From Ascochyta rabiei (lineage: Eukaryota; Ascomycota; Dothideomycetes; Pleosporales; Didymellaceae), in the NCBI RefSeq assembly GCF_004011695.2, contig NC_082405.1, positions 868,001-932,000 of the forward strand: a stretch of 64,000 bases of DNA, in the 5' to 3' direction. A model generated the notes under the pieces. That model ran no database searches. It was given only the letters and a program-made list of their open reading frames with translations, and was not told where the DNA came from. Positions 56,315 to 64,000 of this stretch are shown here, piece after piece; positions within the stretch are counted from its first letter, which is position 1, and each line of letters starts with the position of its first letter. The position numbers and the translations under genes are program-made.

Positions 56315-56800
56315 TCACACTTCCTCTCTCCCCTTCCTCTGCATCTCATCATACTCAGCATTCCGCTCCTCCCCTCCCCGCCTCTCCCCCTCCTCCGCCT
56401 GCACCTCCCTATCCCGCCTCCGCCGCTCCTGCAACGCAATCAGCAACCTCTTCCTCTCCCGCCTCTCCAGCCCGCGCGTACTCCGCTCCAAATCCCCCAT
56501 CGCCCGCGCATCCTCCAGCTCACAACGGGCCACGATATCCGACGGACTAGGACTCGGCCTCCCGGGCCTCGACAGCTCCACAAACCCGCCGTCATCTTGC
56601 TCTCGGCTCTGCACCTCGCTGCGCTCCCCGCTACCGTCTTGCTGCTCTTCCGCCGGTGGTCCGGGGGGGAACTCCATCAGCTCGTCTGCGTGGGGGGACG
56701 TATCTGTGGTTTCGGATGCGCGGTAGTATTCTCTGTTTGAGATGTTTTCTGGGGCTGGGGTCGGGAGGGCTTGCGTCTTGGGCTTGCGTTTTGGCGACAT
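56315..56800 (-). CDS. Charged coiled-coil protein of unknown function (161 aa)
   Basis: I do not recognise the family. It starts with a basic MSPKRKPKTQALP segment and has an acidic/Pro-rich middle (DELMEFPPGPPAEEQQDGS). The C-terminal half is an uninterrupted Arg/Glu-rich helix (from DIVARCELEDARAMGDLERS to the end) likely to be a coiled coil. Single exon. The plus strand is pyrimidine-rich here. Codon use (C/G at third positions) supports coding, but a longer frame on the same strand shifted by one base (56631-57155) overlaps, so the call is cautious. Confidence 0.5.
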   Translation of the reverse strand: MSPKRKPKTQALPTPAPENISNREYYRASETTDTSPHADELMEFPPGPPAEEQQDGSGERSEVQSREQDDGGFVELSRPGRPSPSPSDIVARCELEDARAMGDLERSTRGLERRERKRLLIALQERRRRDREVQAEEGERRGGEERNAEYDEMQRKGREEV

Positions 56801-57595
56801 GGTGGGTCGTTGGGGGGGTTCCTTGTCTACGGTGGTGCAGGTTGATGGATTTATCTAAGCGGTGTTTGCTGGAGATGGTCGTGTGAACGCGCGCTGGGCT
56901 TGGGGCGTCAAAGGAGATGGGGAGTGTGTGGCTTGGTGGGAGAGGGTGGGTGGAGTGCAGCAAACGTTGGAGTGTCGGCGCTGATTGTGAATTTCTGGCA
57001 CAGTGCTGGGCGGTCCTGAAGTCGCTCCAGATTGTCGCGGTATGCGGGATACTGACGCAGAGGAGAGTGACGAGCGTCGAGAGGATGGTAGTCGGAAACG
57101 TCAGTGAATCTCTTGACAAGCTTGCTTGTCTGGAGTTTGTCGAATCTTTATGCATGTATCAAGTGCACCTTGACTACAGACTGTCCGAGATCTGCACAAT
57201 AGGGAGTTCACACCTCTTCACTAGAACAAACAGTCTGGCATCCACAATCGGTGCTCAACTAGATCGCGCACACCCGTCATGGTAAGCTACCACTCGAGGT
57301 ACTGAGAAGATCAGGGCTTATGTCGAAAGCCTCATGATGATCGAGGTGCGGATGACTGCTGCGTTCTAACAGTGCGTGTTGCTACTCTATTCGCACTGCC
57401 CGTCCTTGCGTGAGACCGGCCATAGGAGGTGAGCAAAATCTCTGATCAGCAGCGAAGCGAATTGGAAAAATAAAAAGAGAGTATGAGCTAGATTACCGGA
57501 GAGAATATTCTGTCTTACAACATCCTTCATTCCAACATTACCTAGGTAGCATCAAATTTATGGAAATTGGACGAAGCCCTCTTTTCCTTCAAGAC
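56801..57595. other. Intergenic, no gene seen
   Basis: Upstream of the charged protein and downstream of the membrane protein gene; no recognisable frame or repeat. Confidence 0.45.
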
Positions 57596-58723
57596 CTAGC
57601 GTTTCCCCGTAATCTCTCCAGATTCCTTTTGGGTAGTATTGAGACCCAGCCCATATTCCCGCTTTACCATATCGTTTTCAAACTCTTTATGTGAAGGCTT
57701 AGGAGTAATTTCCGGTGTGTCAAGCTCTTTTACTCCAGTGCCTCCGGGGAGTTCAGCAATCCGAGCGAGGGAAGATTTCGAGTGTAGTTCGGAGTACGGA
57801 CTGCGATGGGGATCTCTTGAGTCTTCACCTGGTAGTTCGTGGCCAGAAGCATGATTGTGGACCCAGCGTTGTTGAACTGGGGAGTTGCCGTTTGCATCCC
57901 ATGAGTACGTGGGGGGAGCTGCTCGTTATCAGTATTGCTTCAATCAACAGGTTTGTGGAGCAGTGAGGCATGCCTGTACCAGCGGACAATGGAGATGCCA
58001 ACTCTCCAGCTTCAGGCTTGTTCTCTTCCATCGGCCCACCAGAGGAGCTACGGCTTCTTTGTTCTCTATTGCGTCTCTTTCTGCGGCAGAGGAGAAAAAC
58101 TACCGCTGTGATGATTGCAATAAACGCAAGACTTCCTCCAACGGCACCACCAATAACTGCGCCAGAGACTTTGGAGCCAGAGCTGGGTTTGCTTGAAGTA
58201 GTTGGCGTAGGACTTGATGTTGACCGGGGAGCAGTCGACGAAAGCAAGATGTTCAGATCTTTGAAGTACTCGTACTGATCCGGGCGGTCCCAGAACGCGG
58301 GTTCTAGCTTTCCCTCCGGGCATGTTGAGTTGTTAAGACAGGGATCCTCATTGCAGCATCCGTAGAAACTGGGTGCTTGCGCACAAGTCCAGAACGGAGT
58401 TTGTCCACCGCAAGATCCACCCGGAGACTGGTTGTCAAGCGCAGTAGATCGACCTGCTGGGCGAAGACTATTTCCATGGCAACTGTTTTGACATGGATCC
58501 GAAAGGCAGCAGCCTATGAATTTCGTTCCGGACTCGCAGGCATACCTGAGAGCGTCAGAACTGTGCTTTCTTGAAACACTAGAAGAACTCTTGGTTTCGC
58601 AACTAAATGTCGAGGTTGGGTGTGTATGTTCCTTCAACATTAACGCGTTGTGACTTACCATTTCCCTCCGGCTGGGCAGAAAAATTCGCCTGGCTGAGCA
58701 GCCCTATAGGTGGGGTCCGCCAT
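57596..58723 (-). CDS. Single-pass membrane protein with Cys-rich ectodomain
   Basis: Exons 58659-58723, 57980-58545, 57596-57918 (317 aa). The first splice rebuilds PAGGKWYACESGTKFIGCCLSDPCQN and so removes a 113-bp intron that otherwise reads open. The ectodomain has two related modules: FIGCC-x3-PC, and FWTC-x6-FYGCC-x3-PC followed by a CPEG/LEPAFW close. A Ser/Thr/Pro-rich stem follows, then the membrane span GAVIGGAVGGSLAFIAIITAVVFLLCRRKRRN with a basic stop-transfer. The third exon supplies a cytosolic tail with YSELHS, LARIAELPG and PEITPKPSHKEFEND. There is no cleavable signal peptide, as in similar Pezizomycotina proteins of unknown function that resemble wall-stress sensors in layout. 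A surface-sensor role is inference. Confidence 0.72.
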
Positions 58724-59759
58724 ACTAGGATACGCTCATGGAAAATATGTTCGAAATATATCAGGCTAACAGTATTTGAAAAGGCAGAAAAGCAGAGCAG
58801 GCAACAGGAGTTTCCGAGACGTCTAGCATCGCAGGCGGAACCCTGGGAAACGCGGCAGGCCGAGCAGTTCATAACTGCGCTTTCAAAACAGCCAAGTCTT
58901 CTACACTGTAGATGCGTGACTGGTACTGATTGCACTGCCTTGAAGCATTGGTGCGAAACAGTGGCAGACGTCCTTCTTTGTTGAATCCTGGTAAAGTGAA
59001 CTGACAGAGGCGAGCGATATTACTCAACTCGGGTTAGCGGATGTCAACCCTATGGTGCGTGCGATGTTGGTTGCATAATGACATGTTGGGTCAGAAGCTT
59101 AAACCACGTCCTTTGAGCCATGAATCATTGGAATCAGTCTAGCGCAGGCTCTTGTCCAATAGAGCACTTCCTGGCAGATAGAAGCGATAACCTCAGAGCA
59201 TCCCTTGCTGAACCGCCTGGCGGCCGAGATGCGAAGCAAATTGATTAGGAAACGTTCTCCGATACTCGCTCCTTGTTTAGGGAAGCCCTGGGTGTCGACT
59301 GATCAGCATACTGAACTGAAACCATACGCAATAGCTGTTGCCAAGTTGAAAAAGGACGATGTGTGTAGACTTTAACTTGACCTGCTCCTCATGCTGCGGA
59401 GAAAAGCCGGCTAAAATGTCTGAGCCACCACAACAGTACTACTGGAGGCCTTCAACGTAGATACACATACCTTGCGCTTCTCACAGAAAACTATGCAGTA
59501 GTGAATTGTCTTACCACGTTAGCAGTACTCTGAAGATGAGCGTTGAGTTCTCCTAATGATTCGGAAGATCATTCCAACTTGTGGGCTACCTGCTATATGG
59601 ACGCAAAGGTAGTTGGAAATCCTGTAGCTCGGTCCCGATTCCCGCAAGGTTCATCCAGGCGATAGGAAGGAATGATCAGTGGAGGGGTTTAGATGAAAAT
59701 ATTCGAGTCGTTACTATACGCTGGAAACTATCCAGGGGTAGTTTAGCGTAACGCTCACC
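58724..59759. other. Transition from genic to AT-rich DNA
   Basis: No gene seen. GAGGGGTTTAGAT(G/A)AAAA occurs at about 59683 and again at 59813, flanking the point where composition changes. Confidence 0.5.
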
Positions 59760-60586
59760 CCTAACTAGTGCTAGAGGGACTTTAGATAAGACGGAAACTG
59801 CACGCTGCAGAAGAGGGGTTTAGATAAAAACTGTAATCTAAAATATTTGCGTTAGTAAAGGCTATACTGTCTATTGTTTATTAGTAGTTACTTACTAAAT
59901 ATAGACTATAAAACCTACTTTTACGTTATCTAATTTATAAGCTAGTATCTCTGTACTACCTCTAACAACGCAATTACAGTTGCTACAGCAGCTACTACCC
60001 TACTAGCTAAGTTAGATCCTAGTACGCAACTAAAGTAGCTATAGAGACCTTTAAAGCGCTATACTATATATAAATTAATACTAGATATATAGCTATCTAA
60101 GGAATAAGGTAGGATTAATAATAAGATATTCTGCTTCTTTACTTAGTTTACAAAAGCAGAGATACAGGAGCTAGCTTAGAGTCTTAACCTACCTACTAAA
60201 TATAGTTAGGATAAGAGAATAAGATTCTATAATATATCTGTTAGTTTACTAGAGGAAGCCTTATTAGTGTTCTGTTAGCGTGCTGCTTACCTACTTACCT
60301 TTAGTTATCTTATCCCTACTTTTAGCTACAGCTGTACGTAGCTAAGTATAGTATAGAATAGTATTTTAGAGTACTTATAGGATACGTAGGGCTTATAGAT
60401 AGAGCTTAATACAAAGATGTTAAAGTAGCTAATAATAGAGGCTTGCTGCAAAGCTGTAGGGGGGTTGCTAGGAGCTGCTAAAGACCTTATCTTTAGCTTT
60501 ATTAACAGGACTAAGATTAGAGTCTACTAACCTATGTTTAATAATTAGTAACTGTACTAATTAGGTTATAAGAAGTAATTGTTAAG

Positions 60587-63306
60587 GACTAGCCTTAGGG
60601 TGGGATGTAATAAGGGTTGATATAGTATTGTATCTCTTAAGGAGGTAACACGTTGCGTGTCCTTCTAATATGTCTGTAGGGCACGTAACTGCCCTATCTT
60701 ACTTAAGGCTTAGATAAGGTCTAAGCCTATAATATACCTCCTTTCCCTATCTCTCTCTAGCTAAATATATTTTATAAGGTCCTTTCTACGTTTTGTGTAG
60801 ATTAGAGGGACGCTAGTAGTAGGTAAACCCTAGAGCTAGTTGTAGTTGCGTAAGGGCCTGCCTCTTAGTAAGTTAGCTGCTAGTCTAGTCTGTGGTTTAC
60901 CTGGGGTAGTCCCTACGCGCACCTAGGTTATTTTTGTTTTGTCTAGCGTACCTGCCTAAGTTAGCCACTATACTACTCTACGCTCCTGCCTAACCTACCT
61001 ATCTTACGCCTACCCTATTTTTTTTTTATTACGCTTACGCTTAACCTGCTATGTCTGTTATTACTTCTAGTTACAGCTACTAGGCTACTAGTTAAGGAGC
61101 TAGTAGTCCCTCTAGAGGGGGTAGTTGTAGTCTGCTATAGTCCCTCCCCTCCACCTATAATATACCCCTAGTATTTTTATTTCTATAGTTTCTAGTGTAG
61201 TTATAGGGCCTAACAGTGTATATAGAAAGCTTACTACTGTTATATAGGCAACTATAAGGTTAAGGGCAATTTAGACAACAAGGACCTAGTCTCTATCTCT
61301 GCTAGCGCCGTCCTATACTGCCTATACTACCTTCTTACTATCCTTACTAGTTAGCCTTATACGTGTTCTACTTCTGTTATAGGCCTATCTACCTGCTAAC
61401 CTTCTACAGCTAACTGCATTCCTAGCGCTAGTAAGACGTGCTGTACCTGTGCTAAGCGTAAGCGCACTTATATATATAATAACAACCTCTTTACTACAAA
61501 CACTAAGCTCTACTATACCTAGTATAACTTTAAGTAGTACATCTAAGTATATGTCTCTGTTCTAGCCCTATATTCCTAACTAACTATAGTTAAGGCATTA
61601 GTGCGCGCTAGTAATGCCTATATTAAGACACCTAGCACCTAGGGTGTAGGCACTAATAAGGCTAACTAAGGGTATTAGCCTGTCTTCTACTGTAAGTTAC
61701 CCCCTTAGCGCCCCTATAGGTCTTCCTTTCTAACGTAATAGTCTTATTAGGCACCTACTATAAGTATAGGCAGGTGTATAAGGCTACCCTTAACTTAGCC
61801 CTAGCTAACCCTACGCTAGCAAAGTGGCTAACTACCTCTTGCGCTGCCTGTGCCCCTACTAAGCCTAGTACCTAGGTTGCCCTGCCTGCTACGCTGTTGT
61901 CTAGGTATTATAGTAGTAACTAGCTTAATATATACCTCTTATTATAGACTAGCCTTAGGGTAGGATGTAATAAGGGTTAATATGGTATTGTATCTCTTAA
62001 GGAGGTAACACGTTGCGTGTCCTTCTAATATATCTGTAGGGCACGTAACCGCCCTGTCTTGCTTAAGGCTTAGATAAGGTCTAAGCCTATAACATACCTC
62101 CTTTCCCTATCTCTCCCTAGCTAAATGTATTTTGTAGGGTCTCTCCTGCGTTTTGCGTAGGTTAGAGGGACGCTAGTAGTAGGTAAACCCTAGAGCTAGT
62201 TGTAGTTGCGTAAGGGCCTACCTCTTAGTAGGTTAGCTGCTAGTCTAGTCTGTGGTTTACCTGGGGTGGTCCCTACGCGCACCTAGGTTGTTTTTATTTT
62301 ATCTAGTGCACCTGCCTAAGTTAGATACTGTACTACTCTACGCTTCTACCTAACCTACCTATTACGTACCTACCTAACTTTTTATATAAGCCCTTACCCT
62401 ACCTGCTATATCTGTTGTTACCTTTAGTTATAGCTATTAGGCCACTAGTTAAAGAGCTAGTAGTCCCCCTAGAGGGGGCAGTTGTAGTCTGCTATAGTCC
62501 CTCCCCTCTGCCTATAATATACCTGCAGTATTTCTTATCTATAGTTTCTAATCTAGTTACAGGGCCTAACTATATACGTAGAAAGCTTACTGCTGTTATA
62601 TAGGCAACTATAAAGTTAAGGGCAACTTAGATAATAAGGACTTAGTCCCTGTCTCTGCCAGCGCTATCCTGTGCTGCCCCTACTGCCTCCTTACTATTCT
62701 TACTAGTTAGTCTTATAAGTGCCTGCGTCTGTTATAGGTCTACTTGCTTACTAATTTCTTCTATAGCTAACTACGTTCTAGGTGCTAGTAAGACCTGTTA
62801 TACCTGCGCTAAGCGTAAGCGCGTTTGTGTTTATAATAACAACCTCTTTACTGCAAACACTAAGCTCTGCTATACCTAGTGCAATTTTAAGCAGTACATT
62901 AACGTACGTGTTCCTGTTCTAGCCCCTTGTTTCTAACTAACAGTAGCTAAGGCGTTAGTATGCGCTGGTGACGCCTATGTTAAGACGCCTAGCACCTAGG
63001 GTGTAGGTAGTAACAAAGCTAACTAGGGGCGTTAGCCTATTTTCTACTGTAAGTTACCCTCTTGTTGCTACTATAGGTTGTCCTTTCTAACATAACATTT
63101 TTATTAGGTGCCTACTATAAGCACTAGCAGGTGTATAAGGCTATGCTTAACCTAGCCCTAGCTAACCCTACGCTAGTAAAGTAGTTAACCTCTGCTTGCG
63201 CTGCCTGTTCCCCCGCTAAGCCTGGTACCTAGGTTGCTCTGCCTGCTACGCTGTTGTCTAGGCGTTGTAGCAGCAACTAACTAGACGCCTACCTCTAACA
63301 GTTTAT
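60587..63306. repeat. Two adjacent direct copies of a ~1360-bp module
   Basis: GACTAGCCTTAGGGTRGGATG starts at 60587 and again at 61947, and the copies stay alignable to about 61946 and 63306. They differ almost only by C/T and G/A. The second copy runs on into further sequence not seen after the first. Copy 1 is the more AT-rich of the two (for example TATTAAGACACC against TGTTAAGACGCC). Confidence 0.88.
62795..63095 (+). pseudogene. Stop-ridden zinc-finger-like coding relic in repeat copy 2
   Basis: One frame retains a protein-like stretch with CYTCAKRKRVC and LCYT-stop-C (CxxC...C...CxxC), then a hydrophobic/basic region and IFYCKLPSCC. Every in-frame stop within it is TAG or TAA and none is TGA; TAG and TAA are what C-to-T changes make from Gln codons. 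The same frame in copy 1 has Tyr in place of several Cys, as expected from G-to-A changes. The original family is unknown. Confidence 0.5.
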
Positions 63307-63580
63307 AGCTGCTGCAGGGTTAGCCTTCTAGTCCTAGACTAAGCGCATAAACTGTATAGAGGCAGTCTAGGCCTATACTACTATAAGAATTTTCTGTCTA
63401 TATTAGGTGTACAGCTAATTAGATCTAAAGGACGCTATTAACTAAGTTAAGCGCCTGCTTACTACGCTCTGCTGCTGCCTAGAGTACGCCTTAGTATCCT
63501 ACTTATCCTGCTACTACTGCTCTAACTCCCCTAATAAGCGCTACTTATCTATCCGCCAGCTCCGCTTGCTACCCTACTGT

Positions 63581-63757
63581 TACTGCTCTCCCTCCCCTAT
63601 AGAGTTGCCTACGCCCCTGCGCTAGTGCTGCTCTCCCTCCCTTATAAGGTCCCCTACGCCCTCTTACTATTACTGCGTCCCCTTGCTTATAGAGTTACGC
63701 GTGCCTACCTGCTATTACTACTTACCTTCCCCTATAGAGCTACGCACGCCTAGCTGT
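63581..63757. repeat. 45-bp tandem repeat, 4 diverged copies
   Basis: Units start TACTGCTCTCCCTCCCCTAT and carry AGAGTTGCCTACGCCCC-like second halves. Unit length is exactly 45 bp (15 codons), which suggests an internally repeated protein before decay. Confidence 0.7.
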
Positions 63758-64000
63758 AACTTTAAGGAAATATTATAGTTAATATATAGTAGCACTATTA
63801 AGGTAGATGTAGAGGGTGGTAATAACAACTATAAGGTTAACTGCTGCTGCTGCAACATGCGGAACTAGGCCCTAGATACAGCTACTACTACCTGTTGTTC
63901 CCTATCTATAAACAACAACATCTTTTTTAAGTCTTAAGGCTTACTGCTAGTTACTAGGTAGTGTGTAAGTAAGGTAACAGTGTGCTATTACTGTAAGGTC

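Larger units (their letters stand above)
59760..64000. mobile_element. RIP-degraded repeat block (transposon remnants), open at right edge
   Basis: Strongly TpA-rich and poor in CpA/TpG dinucleotides, dense in TAG/TAA/CTA, with no reading frame above about 60 codons in 4.2 kb. That is the pattern left by repeat-induced point mutation of CpA to TpA. It contains the tandem 1.36-kb module and a 45-bp array. Element class cannot be assigned from what remains; no terminal repeats or integrase/transposase motifs are recognisable. Confidence 0.8.

Noticed and set aside
56631..57155. 174-codon minus-strand frame overlapping the charged coiled-coil gene
   Set aside because: It is the same DNA in a neighbouring frame, Pro/Thr/His-rich as expected of a shadow, without domains.
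60587..63306. Reading the 1.36-kb direct repeats as the two LTRs of one retrotransposon
   Set aside because: The copies abut with no internal region between them, and the second continues into unduplicated sequence, so a tandem or nested duplication fits better.

Overview
The window is chromosomal DNA of a filamentous ascomycete, most likely a Dothideomycete of the Pleosporales type. Genes are compact, with introns usually of 46-60 bp, GTRNGT donors and CTAAC/CTGAC branch sites. Single-copy fungal housekeeping genes are interleaved with secreted glycoside hydrolases. The last 4 kb is AT-rich, TpA-rich repeat DNA that looks damaged by repeat-induced point mutation (RIP). The order-level assignment is an inference from style; no marker gene proves it.

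Left part (1-24 kb). From the left edge: a partial GH5 glucanase; an HRP1-type RNA-binding protein with an exceptional 1.44-kb intron; a GYP1-type TBC Rab-GAP whose 5' end is split into tiny exons; a cyclase-family metal hydrolase; a frameshifted 2EXR/F-box-like gene; a 450-bp MITE with 110-bp terminal inverted repeats; a GH128 (Asl1-like) wall protein; a ~2.7-kb stretch with no supportable gene; cullin-3; the mitochondrial zinc-finger chaperone ZIM17; a multiply broken NAD(P)-binding (NmrA-like) pseudogene; and a DsbA/FrnE-like oxidoreductase.

Centre (24.5-41.5 kb), the most interesting part. After a small orphan ORF and a GH5 mannanase there is a run of genes that make sense together: a DHA1 MFS exporter; a DIT2/CYP56-like P450; divergently from it a DIT1/PvcA-family isocyanide synthase with an unusual repeat-bearing C-terminal tail; a probably secreted DJ-1/PfpI protein keeping the Asp and Cys of isonitrile hydratase; a CTR copper transporter; and a tiny gene for a copper-metallothionein-like peptide whose seven Cys have the spacing of the Neurospora protein. 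Isocyanides bind copper, and characterised Aspergillus isocyanide synthase clusters respond to copper starvation. I therefore read this as a candidate copper-linked isocyanide or dityrosine-type locus: synthesis, oxidation, export, detoxification, copper uptake and copper storage. A TTTGCTCA box (yeast Mac1 consensus) lies in the shared P450/DIT1 promoter. The grouping is inference; each family call rests on visible motifs. A decayed F-box/LRR-type pseudogene follows.

Right part (41.5-59 kb). A long gene-free stretch carries heptamer and hexamer arrays upstream of a WHI3-type RNA-binding protein. Then come a mitochondrial small-subunit ribosomal protein (mS45/Bot1), a TMEM208/SND2-type ER protein head-to-head with the APC subunit CDC27, a charged coiled-coil protein, and a three-exon single-pass membrane protein with a Cys-rich ectodomain. 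From about 59.7 kb to the end there are no intact genes, only RIP-like repeats, including two adjacent copies of a ~1.36-kb module with a recognisable but stop-ridden zinc-finger-like coding relic.

Exon boundaries were worked out by hand from splice signals, frame and family conservation. Every multi-exon model given sums to a whole number of codons. No tRNA or rRNA gene was recognised.
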